NCBI RefSeq assembly: GCF_000192745.1
Contig: NC_015259.1
Coordinates: 4,107,001 to 4,171,000, forward strand
Origin: Polymorphum gilvum SL003B-26A1
Lineage (GTDB): Bacteria > Pseudomonadota > Alphaproteobacteria > Rhizobiales > Stappiaceae
Length of the DNA: 64,000 nucleotides
Reading direction: 5' to 3'
Position 1 is the stretch's first letter. Each line of letters starts with the position of its first letter. Below are positions 17,731 to 26,769 of the stretch, in pieces. The translations under genes and the position numbers were made by a program. The notes beneath the pieces are model-generated. The model was not told the DNA's origin and searched no databases. It saw only the letters and a program-made list of their open reading frames with translations.

Positions 17731-18431
17731 TGCTGAGGCTCTGCGGTCTTCACGCGTCCTACGGCAAGTCGGAAGCCCTGCACGGCATCGACCTGCAGAT
17801 CGGACCTGGCGAGGTGGTCTGCCTGATCGGCCGCAACGGCGTCGGCAAGTCCTCGACCATGAAGGCGATCGTGCGCGACCAGATCACCGTCACGGCCGGA
17901 ACGGTGGAATTCGACGGCGCCTCCCTCGACGGGCTGCGGCCGCACGAGATCGTGCGTCTCGGCGTCGGCTACGTGCCCGAGGATCGGCGCGTCTTCGCCT
18001 CGCTGTCGGTGCTTGAGAACCTGCGCGTGCCCGGTCCGGTGGAGGCGCGCGCGATGTGGACGCTCGAGCGGGTCTTCGCGCTGTTTCCGCAGCTGTCCGA
18101 ATACCGCCACCGCCGGGCCGGCGTGATGTCCGGCGGCGAGCAGCAGATGCTGTCGATCGCGCGCGCGCTCCTGACCCAGCCGAAGCTGCTGCTCCTCGAC
18201 GAGCCGCACGAGGGCCTGGCCCCGAAGGTCGCCGAGGAGGTGGTGGACGCCATCGTCGCGCTGAAGCGCGAGGGGGTATCGATGATGATCTCCGAGCAGG
18301 CGCTGAACACGATCCGGCGCTGTGCCGACCGGCTCTACGTGGTCGATCGCGGGCGGACGGTCTGGGACGGAACGGTCGACGCCTTCTACGACCATCCCGA
18401 CATCGCAAGAAAATACCTGATGGTCCAGTAG
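17730..18431 (+). CDS. livF: HAAT ABC transporter ATP-binding protein LivF type
   Basis: The 233-residue ATPase carries Walker A GRNGVGKSS, LivF-type GVGYVPEDRRVFASLSVLENL, signature MSGGEQQMLSIARAL and Walker B LLLLDEPHEGLAP. The usual H-loop His is Gln here (MISEQALNTI), a change also seen in other LivF proteins. Its start overlaps the livG stop by one base (TGATG). It completes the ABC transporter of the alicyclic cluster. Confidence 0.9.
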   Translation: MLRLCGLHASYGKSEALHGIDLQIGPGEVVCLIGRNGVGKSSTMKAIVRDQITVTAGTVEFDGASLDGLRPHEIVRLGVGYVPEDRRVFASLSVLENLRVPGPVEARAMWTLERVFALFPQLSEYRHRRAGVMSGGEQQMLSIARALLTQPKLLLLDEPHEGLAPKVAEEVVDAIVALKREGVSMMISEQALNTIRRCADRLYVVDRGRTVWDGTVDAFYDHPDIARKYLMVQ

Positions 18432-18449
18432 GGGCCGGAGACTGGCGCA

Positions 18450-19610
18450 ATGGCAAAGACGATCTTCGATACCGACGAGATGGACGCGATCCGCGACCTG
18501 GCCCGCAGGTTCGCCAGGGACCGCGTCGCGCCCGGCTACCTCGCCCGCGAAAGGGCGGGCGTCATGGACATGGCGCTGGTGAAGGAGATGGGCGGCCTCG
18601 GCCTCATCGCGCCGGAACTGTCGGAAGAGTTCGGCGGCATGGGCGCCGACTATCTCTATTCCGGCGCCATCATCGAGGAGATCGGCAAGGCCGACTTCAC
18701 CTTCGGCTACGTGCCGCTGCTGGCGTCTCTGAACGGCCATATCCTGGCGACCTTCGCCAGGAGGGAGATCGCCCGCGACTGGCTGGTCAAGCTCACCGCC
18801 GGCGAATTGATCCTGGCTATCGCCCTGACGGAGCCGAAGGGGGGCTCGGACGCGGCGGCCCTCGGGCTGAAGATGGAGCGCGATGGCGCCTACTACGTGC
18901 TGAACGGGGAAAAGACCTCGATCTCGGCCAACCAGATGGCCAAGGGCGTCGTCACCTTCGCCCGCACCGGCCGGCCCGAGGACCGCGCCCGCGGCGTTTC
19001 GGCCCTTCTGGTACCGCTCGACCTGCCAGGCATCACCACGTCGAAATTCTCCAACATGGGGCAGAATTCCATCGGCCACGGCTCGATCTGGTTCGACAAT
19101 GTCCGCGTGCCGACCGAGTACCTGCTTGGCGAGGAGGGCAAGGGCTTCGCCCAGGTGATGCAGGGCTTCGACTTCTCGCGTTCGCTGATCGGGTTGCAGG
19201 CGCTGGGCGCCGCGCGCCAGAGCCTCGACGAGACCTGGGCCTATATCGGCGAGCGCAAGGCCTTCGGCAAACCGCTGGCCGCCTTTCAGGGGATCACGCA
19301 CCAACTGGCCGATTTCGACACTCGGATCGAGGCTGCCCGCCTGATGAGCCTGAACGCGTTATGGCTGAAGGACCGGGGGCTGCCGCACACGGCAGAGGCG
19401 GCGATGACCAAGTGGTGGCCGCCGCTGCTGGCCTACGAGGCGATTCACGCCTGCCTGCTGATCCATGGCCATGCCGGCTACAGCGACACGCTGCCCTTCC
19501 AGCAGCGGCTGCGCGACGTGCTCGGCCTGCAGATCGGCGACGGCACGGCGCATATCATGAAGAACATCATCGCCCGCGAGCGCGCGGGTCGGGAGGCGGT
19601 GGGCGCCTGA
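18450..19610 (+). CDS. aliB: Acyl-CoA dehydrogenase, AliB-like (cyclohexanecarboxyl-CoA dehydrogenase candidate)
   Basis: The 386-residue FAD enzyme follows the acyl-CoA dehydrogenase plan (IALTEPKGGSDAAALG, then ERKAFGKPLAAFQGITHQLAD). In the C-terminal motif the usual catalytic Glu of YEGT is Asp here (LQIGDGTAHIMKNI). From memory, alicyclic acyl-CoA dehydrogenases acting on the cyclohexane ring share this Asp. Together with its place just before the ligase gene, this makes it the better candidate for the first ring oxidation. It follows livF by 18 bases. Confidence 0.75.
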   Translation: MAKTIFDTDEMDAIRDLARRFARDRVAPGYLARERAGVMDMALVKEMGGLGLIAPELSEEFGGMGADYLYSGAIIEEIGKADFTFGYVPLLASLNGHILATFARREIARDWLVKLTAGELILAIALTEPKGGSDAAALGLKMERDGAYYVLNGEKTSISANQMAKGVVTFARTGRPEDRARGVSALLVPLDLPGITTSKFSNMGQNSIGHGSIWFDNVRVPTEYLLGEEGKGFAQVMQGFDFSRSLIGLQALGAARQSLDETWAYIGERKAFGKPLAAFQGITHQLADFDTRIEAARLMSLNALWLKDRGLPHTAEAAMTKWWPPLLAYEAIHACLLIHGHAGYSDTLPFQQRLRDVLGLQIGDGTAHIMKNIIARERAGREAVGA

Positions 19611-19642
19611 GCGGGCGCGCACCGGGACGCTGGGAGGAGCCA

Positions 19643-21286
19643 ATGAAATTCGACGCCATCCTGATCGAACCGCGCATCAGGGCCATGACCGAGGCCGGCC
19701 ACTGGCGCGACAAGACGGCCGACGACCATTTCGACGCCTGCCTGGCCGCCGATCCCGACGCCCTCGCGCTCAGCGCGCTGAGCGTCGCGACGGGCGAGCG
19801 GCACGACCTGACCTGGACCGAACTGGACCTGCTTGCCGACCGCGCCGCAATCGGGCTGCGCCGGCTCGGCGTCGGTCGCAACGACGTGGTCACCTGCCAG
19901 TTGCCCAACGGCTGGCAGTTCGTCGCCACGTATCTCGGGTGCTCGCGCATCGGCGCGGTGTTCAATCCGGTCATGCACATCTTTCGCGAGCACGAACTGC
20001 TGTTCATGCTGCGCCACGGGGAATCGAAGGTCTTCGTGGTGCCAAAGGTCTTCCGCGGCTTCGACCACGAGGCCATGGCCGAACGGATGAGGCCGGATCT
20101 TCCCGACCTGCGGCGCGTCGTCGTCGCCAGCGGCGAGGGCCCCAACAGTTTCGAGACACTGCTGTGCAACCCGGCCTTCGACGCCGAACGCTCGACGATC
20201 CGCCCGGACAGCCGGCTTGGCCCCAACGACGTCTGCCAGCTCATCTACACCTCGGGGACGACGGGCGAGCCCAAGGGCGTAATGCACACCGCGAATACAA
20301 TGTATTCCAATCTTGCCGCCTTCTCCGACCGGCTCGGGCTGACCGGGCAGGACACCGTGCTCATGTTCTCGCCGATGGCGCATCAGACCGGCTTCATGTA
20401 CGGCCTGCTGCTGCCGCTGATGTTGCGCTCGCGCTTCATCGTGATGGACGTCTGGGATCGGCTGCAGGCCGCGAAAGTGATCGAAACGGACAAGGTCGGC
20501 TTCACCATGGCTTCGACCCCGTTCCTGATCGACCTGTCGGGTGCGGTCGAGGACAGCGGCGCCGACACATCGAGCCTGCGCGTCTTCCTGTGCGCCGGCA
20601 CGGCGATCCCGGGGCCTGTGGTGGAGCGGGCGCAACGGGTGCTCGGGGCCAAGGTGATCTCGGCCTGGGGCATGACCGAGAACGGCGCCGTGACGGTGGT
20701 GCGACCGTCCGATCCCGACAGCCGGTCTATCGACAGCGACGGCCTGCCGCTGCCGGGGATGGAGATCCAGATCCGCGACAGGAACGGGCGTCCCGCCGGA
20801 CCGGGCGTGGAGGGGGAACTGTTCGTCCGCGGCTGCTCGAACTTCGGCGGCTACCTCAAGCGACCGCATCTCAACAACGTCGATGCCGAGGGCTGGTTCG
20901 ATACCGGAGATATCGCCCGAGCCGATGCCGAGGGCTACATCCGCATCTGTGGTCGCTCGAAGGACATCATCATCCGCGGTGCCGAGAACATTCCGGTGAT
21001 CGAGGTCGAGGCGATCCTGTTCAAGCATCCTGCGGTCCAGAGCGTCGCGATCGTCGGTTATCCCGACGAGCGCCTGGGCGAACGCGCCTGCGCCTTCGTC
21101 GTGCCCAAGCCCGGCCAGACGCTGACCTTCGAGGACATGCAGGCCTTCCTGAAGTCCCACCATCTGGCCATCCAGTACTGGCCCGAGCGGCTGGAGATCC
21201 GCGACGCGCTACCCGCCACGGCTTCCGGCAAGATCCAGAAATTCGCGCTGCGCAAAATGCTGCGCGAGGAGGTCGGGACCTCATGA
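19643..21286 (+). CDS. aliA: Cyclohexanecarboxylate-CoA ligase (AliA-like AMP-forming synthetase)
   Basis: The 547-residue adenylate-forming enzyme activates the imported acid to its CoA thioester. Key motifs are YTSGTTGEPKGVMHT (about 202-216), SAWGMTENGAV, the hinge region DTGDIARADAEGYIRICGRSKD and the catalytic Lys of ATASGKIQK (about 530). GGGAGGAG lies 7 bases ahead of the ATG. The cluster context (badHIK, an AliB-like dehydrogenase and an uptake system) points to cyclohexanecarboxylate or related naphthenic acids. A medium-chain fatty acid ligase is the main alternative. Confidence 0.82.
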   Translation: MKFDAILIEPRIRAMTEAGHWRDKTADDHFDACLAADPDALALSALSVATGERHDLTWTELDLLADRAAIGLRRLGVGRNDVVTCQLPNGWQFVATYLGCSRIGAVFNPVMHIFREHELLFMLRHGESKVFVVPKVFRGFDHEAMAERMRPDLPDLRRVVVASGEGPNSFETLLCNPAFDAERSTIRPDSRLGPNDVCQLIYTSGTTGEPKGVMHTANTMYSNLAAFSDRLGLTGQDTVLMFSPMAHQTGFMYGLLLPLMLRSRFIVMDVWDRLQAAKVIETDKVGFTMASTPFLIDLSGAVEDSGADTSSLRVFLCAGTAIPGPVVERAQRVLGAKVISAWGMTENGAVTVVRPSDPDSRSIDSDGLPLPGMEIQIRDRNGRPAGPGVEGELFVRGCSNFGGYLKRPHLNNVDAEGWFDTGDIARADAEGYIRICGRSKDIIIRGAENIPVIEVEAILFKHPAVQSVAIVGYPDERLGERACAFVVPKPGQTLTFEDMQAFLKSHHLAIQYWPERLEIRDALPATASGKIQKFALRKMLREEVGTS

Positions 21287-22044
21287 GGCTTGCCGGGCGC
21301 ATCGCCGCGGTCAGCGGGGCGGGCGGCCCGATGGGCCGCGCCGTCACGGCCAGGCTCGTCGCCGAGGGAGTCGCCGGTCTTGCCCTGACGGACATTTCGG
21401 CCGGCCGGCTCGCCGAGGCCGTGGCGGCGATCGAGACCGAACGGCCGGACCTGCCCGTCGCGGCCAGGCGTGCAGACGTAACCCGCGCCGATGAGGCCGC
21501 GGCCTTTGCGTCGGCGGCGCTCAAGGGCCTCGGTCGCATCGACCTGCTCGTCAATCTGGTCGGCGGCCTTCGCTCGGCACGCCTCTACACGCCGTTCCTC
21601 GACATGACCGAGGACCAGTGGCGCGCTACTTTCGACCTGAACCTGATGGGTGGTTTCCACCTGATCCGCGCCTTCGCGCCGGGCATGCTGGAGCGGCGCT
21701 GGGGCAGGATCGTCAACGTCACCAGCATCGTCTTCGGCGGTGAGGCCGGACAGGCCGACTATGCGGCGGCCAAGGCCGCGGTCGCGTCGCTCACCCGCAG
21801 TCTGGCAGCCGAATTCGCGCCCCATGTGACGGTCAACAGCGTGGCGCCGGGGTTGACCCGGACCTCGGTGACCCGCAACATGCCCGACGCCGAGCGCGAC
21901 CGCCTCGTCGGGCTGGCCATGAACCGGCGCATGGCCGAGCCGGAAGAAACCGCGGATGCCGTCGCCTATTTCCTGAACGACGGAGCGCGCTTCCTCACGG
22001 GCGAGATGCTGTCGGTCTCGGGCGGGATCCGCCCCCACCTTTGA
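21283..22044 (+). CDS. Short-chain dehydrogenase/reductase
   Basis: The 253-residue Rossmann enzyme has a cofactor motif SGAGGPMGRAV, the NLVGG structural motif, Ser in VTSIVFG, and the catalytic YAAAKAAVASLTRSL. C-terminal SVSGGIRPHL is typical of SDRs. It overlaps aliA by ATGA, so it belongs to the alicyclic operon, yet badH already supplies the known hydroxyacyl-CoA dehydrogenase. It may act on a substituted ring (for example a hydroxylated cyclohexanecarboxylate) or on a stereoisomer. The substrate cannot be told from sequence alone. Confidence 0.82.
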   Translation: MRLAGRIAAVSGAGGPMGRAVTARLVAEGVAGLALTDISAGRLAEAVAAIETERPDLPVAARRADVTRADEAAAFASAALKGLGRIDLLVNLVGGLRSARLYTPFLDMTEDQWRATFDLNLMGGFHLIRAFAPGMLERRWGRIVNVTSIVFGGEAGQADYAAAKAAVASLTRSLAAEFAPHVTVNSVAPGLTRTSVTRNMPDAERDRLVGLAMNRRMAEPEETADAVAYFLNDGARFLTGEMLSVSGGIRPHL

Positions 22045-22069
22045 CAGCTGTTCCAGTCTCCGCCGCAAT

Positions 22070-22104
22070 GCGTGAACTTCACGCGCACCGCGTGAACGGC
22101 ACGC
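22070..22104 (+). promoter_or_regulatory. Tandem palindromes, putative sigma-54 activator sites
   Basis: GCGTGAACTTCACGC (22070-22084) is a perfect palindrome apart from its centre base. A second copy, GCGTGAACGGCACGC (22090-22104), follows with centres 20 bases apart, or two helical turns. They lie about 95 bases upstream of a -24/-12 promoter, the place expected for enhancer-like activator sites. Related sequences precede the other sigma-54 promoter of this region. Confidence 0.65.
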
Positions 22105-22198
22105 TCTGACGCCCCTTTTGACCGGCGCTGGCCGGCGACGCCAGGCGACCTCCTTGAAATCAAGGCTATTTTTTGATTGTGCGGCGCAGGAGGCGCAT

Positions 22199-22214
22199 TG
22201 GCATGCGATTTGCG
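22199..22214 (+). promoter_or_regulatory. Sigma-54 (-24/-12) promoter of peptide-type ABC operon
   Basis: TGGCATGCGATTTGCG matches the RpoN consensus TGGCAYR-N4-TTGCW closely, with GG and GC separated by exactly 10 bases. It lies 76 bases upstream of the binding-protein ATG. A sigma-54 activator gene ends the same operon. Confidence 0.8.
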
Positions 22215-22290
22215 ACAAGGTTCCTGTCCCTCATAACATGCTTGTCCAAGAACAGGCGCACCGAAATCGTCGGACCTTCCGGAGGAAGAC

Positions 22291-23826
22291 ATGGGAACAA
22301 AACGACTCCTCGCATTCGCCTCGGCACTCGCCGTCGCCGCGCCGCTGTCGCTGGCGCACGCATCCGAAATCCGTGTCGGCTTCACGCTCGATGCCGACAC
22401 GCTCGATCCCGCAAACCATCGAAAGCGCGAGACCGAGACCATCATTCGCAACATGTATGACGGCATACTCACTCGCGATGGCGACATGAAGGTGGTGCCG
22501 GAACTCGCCGAAAGCTGGACCCAGGTCTCGCCGACGGTCTACGAGTTCAAGCTGCGCAAGGGCGTCAAGTTCCACGACGGCTCTGACATGACCGCCGAGG
22601 ACGTCAAGTTCACCCTCGACCGCATCACCGTCGAGGGCGCCATGGAGGGCCAGACCAGCCCGCGCAAGAGCCTGCTCGGCCCGGTCACGGGCGTCGAGAT
22701 CGTCGACGCCGACACCATCCGCATCAATCTCGGCGAGCCCTGGCCGATCCTGCCGGCGATGCTGCCGTTCCAGGAGGTCGTCTCCAAGGCCTTCGTCGAG
22801 AAGGTCGGCACCGACGGCATGGCAACCCAGGTCAACGGCACCGGTCCGTTCAAGCTGGTCGACTGGCGTAAGGGCGATTCCATCATCATGGAACGCTTCG
22901 AGGACTATTATGGCGGCGCCACGGACATCCCGCCGGTCGGCAAGGCCTGCGTCGACCGGGTGATCTTCAAGGTCATTCCGGAGAACGCCTCGCGTGTCGC
23001 CGCCCTGCTCGCCGGCGACGTCGACATCGTCAACGAACTGCCGGCCCATTCGATCGCCCAGGTGAAGAACAATGCCGCCACGGACGTCATGACCGTCAAC
23101 GGCACGCGCAGCTTCTTCATCGCCCTCAACAACGAGAGCGAGATCTTCGAGGACGTGCGTGTTCGCCGCGCGGCGATGCATGCCATCGACAAGAAGCTGA
23201 TCATCGACAAGATCCTGGCGGGCAACGCCGCACCGATCAGCGGCATCCTCAGCCCCGACGCCTTCGGCCACAACAAGGACCTGCCGGACTATGGCTACGA
23301 CCCGGACAAGGCCAAGGCGCTGCTGGCCGAGGCCGGCTATCCGAATGGCGTCGACGTCGAACTCGACACCGAGGGTGCCTTCAAGGACATCGCCGAGGCG
23401 GTTGGCTCTCTGCTGACCAAGGTCGGCATCCGCACCAAGGTCGTGGTCGGCGAAGGCTCGCAGCTGTCCTCCAAGTGGCGGACCAAGGGCGAACCGAAGA
23501 CCGGCGACATGTTCTTCACGTCGTGGGGCAACGGCTCGCTGGATCCGTTCGACATCTTCGTGCCGACGCACCGCACCGCAGACCGCGGCAACTCGGCCGG
23601 CTACGCCAATCCGGAGCTCGACAGGATCCTCGACGAGGCCGGCGTGGAGTTGGATCAGGCCAAGCGGGAAGCGCTCTACAACCAGGCAGAGGCGATCGTC
23701 AACGCCGACCTGCCGTACCTGTACCTGTGGGTGCCGCAGGACGTCTACGGCGTGTCCAAGCGCTTGAGCGGCTGGAAGCCGAGCGCCGACAGCCGCATCA
23801 ACCTGCACGACGCCTGCGTCAACTGA
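22291..23826 (+). CDS. Peptide/opine-type ABC transporter substrate-binding protein (SBP family 5)
   Basis: The 511-residue periplasmic protein has a signal peptide (LLAFASALAVAAPLSLAHA) and the family 5 features FTLDADTLDPANHRKRETE, YDGILTRDGDMKVVPELAESW, YEFKLRKGVKFHDGSDMTAEDVKFTLDR and NGTRSFFIALNN. It delivers a peptide, opine or similar amide compound to the two permeases that follow. GGAGGAAG precedes the ATG. It is the first gene of an operon led by a sigma-54 promoter. The C45-type hydrolase downstream suggests an amide-linked ligand; this is inferred. Confidence 0.9.
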   Translation: MGTKRLLAFASALAVAAPLSLAHASEIRVGFTLDADTLDPANHRKRETETIIRNMYDGILTRDGDMKVVPELAESWTQVSPTVYEFKLRKGVKFHDGSDMTAEDVKFTLDRITVEGAMEGQTSPRKSLLGPVTGVEIVDADTIRINLGEPWPILPAMLPFQEVVSKAFVEKVGTDGMATQVNGTGPFKLVDWRKGDSIIMERFEDYYGGATDIPPVGKACVDRVIFKVIPENASRVAALLAGDVDIVNELPAHSIAQVKNNAATDVMTVNGTRSFFIALNNESEIFEDVRVRRAAMHAIDKKLIIDKILAGNAAPISGILSPDAFGHNKDLPDYGYDPDKAKALLAEAGYPNGVDVELDTEGAFKDIAEAVGSLLTKVGIRTKVVVGEGSQLSSKWRTKGEPKTGDMFFTSWGNGSLDPFDIFVPTHRTADRGNSAGYANPELDRILDEAGVELDQAKREALYNQAEAIVNADLPYLYLWVPQDVYGVSKRLSGWKPSADSRINLHDACVN

Positions 23827-23852
23827 CAGCCTGATCCACCGGGACGCGACCC

Positions 23853-24860
23853 ATGCCCATCGGCAAGTTCCTCGAACGCCTGTTCCAGCTCGTGCCGGTG
23901 CTGCTCGGCGTCAGCGTGATCGTCTTTCTGATGATGGCGCTGACGCCGGGCGACCCGGTGGACATCATGATCGGCGACCAGCAGATCTCCGAGGCGGAGG
24001 AGCAGATCCTGCGCCGCGACCTCGGTCTCGACCAGCCTCTTATCCAGCGGTTCGCGACGTTCCTCGGCAACGCCGCGACCGGCAACTTCGGCCTCAGCTT
24101 CTACCACCGCCGGCCGGTCATCGACGTCATCGCCGAGCGCTTGCCGGCGACGATCGAGCTCAGCCTTGTCGCCCTGCTGCTTGCGCTGGTGACGGCCATT
24201 CCCCTCGGCGTGCTCGCTGCGGTGAAGAAGAACACGATCTTCGACCGGCTGGCGACCGTCGGCTCCCTGCTCGGCGTGTCGCTGCCCGGCTTCTGGTTCG
24301 GCATCCTGCTCCTGATGCTGTTCGCGGTGCACCTGCAGATCCTGCCGGTGTCCGGCCGCATCGGCTTCACCAGCGAAGTCAGTCCGATCACCCATTTCCT
24401 CTTGATCGACACGCTGCTGCACGGCCGGCCGGACGCCTTCCTCGACGCCCTGTCCCACATCATCCTGCCCGCGCTGACGCTCGGCCTGCCGATGACCGCG
24501 ATCCTCATGCGTGTCACCCGCACCTCGATGCTGGAGGTCATGCGCCAGGACTACGTCACCTTCGCCGAGGCCAAGGGCCTCAGCCGCAAGCGGATCCTGT
24601 TCCGCCACGCGCTCAAGAACGCCCTGATCCCGACCGTGTCGGTCGCCGCCATCGAGACGGGCTCGCTGCTCGGCGGCAACATGATCGTCGAGACCGTGTT
24701 CGGCTGGCCAGGCCTCGGCCGGCTCGTGGTGGAAAGCATCTTCGTGCGCAACTACCCGCTCGTGCAGGCAGCGGTGCTGTTCTACGCGGTCACCTACGTG
24801 CTGCTGAACTTCGTCGCCGACCTTCTCTACACGCTGCTCAATCCGAGGGTGAAGCTATGA
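23853..24860 (+). CDS. Peptide-type ABC transporter permease (DppB-like)
   Basis: The 335-residue inner-membrane protein shows DppB/OppB features: an N-terminal helix with VSVIVFLMMALTPGDPVD, then ERLPATIELSLVALLLALV, the EAA coupling loop YVTFAEAKGLSRKRILFRHALKNALIPTVS, and GWPGLGRLVVESIFVRNYPLVQ. It overlaps the next permease gene by ATGA. With its partner it forms the channel for the imported compound. Confidence 0.9.
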   Translation: MPIGKFLERLFQLVPVLLGVSVIVFLMMALTPGDPVDIMIGDQQISEAEEQILRRDLGLDQPLIQRFATFLGNAATGNFGLSFYHRRPVIDVIAERLPATIELSLVALLLALVTAIPLGVLAAVKKNTIFDRLATVGSLLGVSLPGFWFGILLLMLFAVHLQILPVSGRIGFTSEVSPITHFLLIDTLLHGRPDAFLDALSHIILPALTLGLPMTAILMRVTRTSMLEVMRQDYVTFAEAKGLSRKRILFRHALKNALIPTVSVAAIETGSLLGGNMIVETVFGWPGLGRLVVESIFVRNYPLVQAAVLFYAVTYVLLNFVADLLYTLLNPRVKL

Positions 24861-25765
24861 GCGCTGTCACCGATGACGCCCTCCCGGCGGCGGAGCGCAA
24901 CGGCCAGGATTCTCCGTTCCTGCGCAACCTGCACAATTTCGCCCGCAACCGGTTGGCGGTCGTGGCCGCCGTGCTGGTCCTGGTGTTCGTCGTCATGGCG
25001 GTGTTCGCGCCGCTGATCGCGCCGCAGGATCCGAACGAGACGGACCTGTTCCGCCGTCTGCAGCCGCCGGTGTGGATGGAGGGCGGCGAATGGGCCTATC
25101 CGCTCGGCTGCGACGGCCTCGGCCGCGACATCCTCTCGCGCATCATCTATGGCGCACGCATCTCGATCTTCATCGGCACGGCGGTCATTCTGGTCGCCAC
25201 CTCGATCGGGCTGATCGCTGGCCTTGCCGCCGGTTACCTGCGTGGCTGGGTCGACATCGCGATCTCCCGCCTCGTCGACATCCTGCTCGGCTTTCCCTAC
25301 CTGATCTTCGCCATCGGCCTGATGGCGATGATGGGGCCGGGCCTGCAGAACATCATCCTGGCGCTCGCCTACAAGGAGTGGGTGATCCCCTGCCGGGTGG
25401 TGCGCGGCGAGACGCTCGCGGCGCGCGAGGTCGAATATGTCGAGGCCGCCCGGGCGCTCGGCGCCTCGCGCGGGCACATCATGCTGCGCGAGATCATGCC
25501 TAACATCCTGTCGCCGGTGATCGTCGTCTCCACCATCCGCATGGCACACGTGATCATCCTGGAGGCGAGCCTGTCGTTCCTCGGCCTCGGCGTGCAGCCG
25601 CCGACCGCTTCCTGGGGCTCGATGGTGTCGGACGGCCGTGCCTTCATCCTGGAAGCCTGGTGGGTCAGCACCTTCCCCGGCCTGGCGATCCTCGTTCTGG
25701 TGCTGGCCATCAACGTCGCCAGCCAGGGCCTGCGCGACGCCTTCGACCCGAGGTTCCACGAATGA
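24857..25765 (+). CDS. Peptide-type ABC transporter permease (DppC-like)
   Basis: The 302-residue membrane protein carries the DppC N-terminal domain (FARNRLAVVAAVLVLVFVVMAVFAPLIAP), HPLG-like YPLGCDGLGRDILSRIIYGAR, the EAA loop VEYVEAARALGASRGHIMLREIMPNIL and SLSFLGLGVQPPTASWGSMVSDGR. It overlaps genes on both sides by ATGA and is the partner of the DppB-like permease. Confidence 0.9.
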   Translation: MSAVTDDALPAAERNGQDSPFLRNLHNFARNRLAVVAAVLVLVFVVMAVFAPLIAPQDPNETDLFRRLQPPVWMEGGEWAYPLGCDGLGRDILSRIIYGARISIFIGTAVILVATSIGLIAGLAAGYLRGWVDIAISRLVDILLGFPYLIFAIGLMAMMGPGLQNIILALAYKEWVIPCRVVRGETLAAREVEYVEAARALGASRGHIMLREIMPNILSPVIVVSTIRMAHVIILEASLSFLGLGVQPPTASWGSMVSDGRAFILEAWWVSTFPGLAILVLVLAINVASQGLRDAFDPRFHE

Positions 25766-26769
25766 GCCAGGCGAACCTGACCCCCCTTCTGGAAGTGCAG
25801 GGCCTGAGGACCGCCTTCCCGACGAGAAACGGCACCGTCCGCGCGGTTGACGGCGTCGACCTCGAGGTCCGGCCGGGCGAATGCCTCGGCGTGGTCGGCG
25901 AATCCGGCTCCGGCAAGAGCGTGACCTTCGCCTCGGTGATGGGCCTGGTGCGCAGCCCGGGCTTCATCGAGGCGGGCTCGATCCGCTTCGCCGGCCGCGA
26001 CCTGACACGGCTCAGCGTCCCGGAGATGCGCCAGCTGCGCGGCCGCGACATCGCCATGACCATGCAGGATGCGCTGACCGCCCTCAATCCGGCGCTGACC
26101 GTCGGCGAGCAGATCGCCGAAGTGCTCCATGCCCATGCGCCGGACCTGCCTGCCGGTCGCTTCGCCCGGCGCAGGGCGGTGCGCGACAGGTCGATCGAGA
26201 TGATGCGCCTGGTCGGCATTCCGTCTCCGGAAAGCCGACTCGGCAACTATCCGCACGAGTTCTCCGGCGGCATGCGCCAGCGCATAATGATCGCCATCGC
26301 GCTCGCCTGCCGGCCGAAGCTGCTGATCGCCGACGAGCCGACGACCGCGCTCGACGTCACCATCCAGGCGCAGGTGCTGGAACTGATCGCCGACATCCGG
26401 CGCGAACTCGGCATGAGCGTGGTGCTGATCACGCATGATCTCGGGGTGGTCGCCGAGCACTGCGACCGCGTGATGGTCATGTATGCCGGCCAGGTGGTGG
26501 AAACGGGCCCGACGGTCCAGGTGATCACCGACCCGCGCCATCCCTATACCCAGGGCCTGCTGCGCTCGATCCCGCGCCTGTCCATGCGCGGCCAGCGCAT
26601 CCAGCCGATCGAGGGCCAGGTGCCGGAACTGATCGATCTGCCGCCGCAGTGCCGGTTCTATTCCCGCTGCCCGCAGCGCCTGGACACCTGCCGGCAGGTC
26701 GTCGCCATGCGAGCCGCCGGCCCGGCCCGGCAGGCGCGCTGCATCCGCGTCGGGGAGGAGATGCAATGA
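25762..26769 (+). CDS. Peptide-type ABC transporter ATP-binding protein (DppD-like)
   Basis: The 335-residue ATPase has Walker [11 protein letters not shown]-loop [19 protein letters not shown], signature [16 protein letters not shown], Walker [14 protein letters not shown] and [21 protein letters not shown]. The C-terminal oligopeptide domain has the Cys-rich [14 protein letters not shown] segment. The frame is open upstream, but MSQANL at the ATGA overlap is the natural start. Confidence 0.9.
   Translation: MSQANLTPLLEVQGLRTAFPTRNGTVRAVDGVDLEVRPGECLGVVGESGSGKSVTFASVMGLVRSPGFIEAGSIRFAGRDLTRLSVPEMRQLRGRDIAMTMQDALTALNPALTVGEQIAEVLHAHAPDLPAGRFARRRAVRDRSIEMMRLVGIPSPESRLGNYPHEFSGGMRQRIMIAIALACRPKLLIADEPTTALDVTIQAQVLELIADIRRELGMSVVLITHDLGVVAEHCDRVMVMYAGQVVETGPTVQVITDPRHPYTQGLLRSIPRLSMRGQRIQPIEGQVPELIDLPPQCRFYSRCPQRLDTCRQVVAMRAAGPARQARCIRVGEEMQ

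Noticed and set aside
18056-21286. Plus-strand open frame of over 1000 codons spanning livF to aliA
   Set aside because: Only its last part, from 19643, is real (aliA). Upstream it overlaps livF and the AliB-like gene in another frame and has shadow composition.
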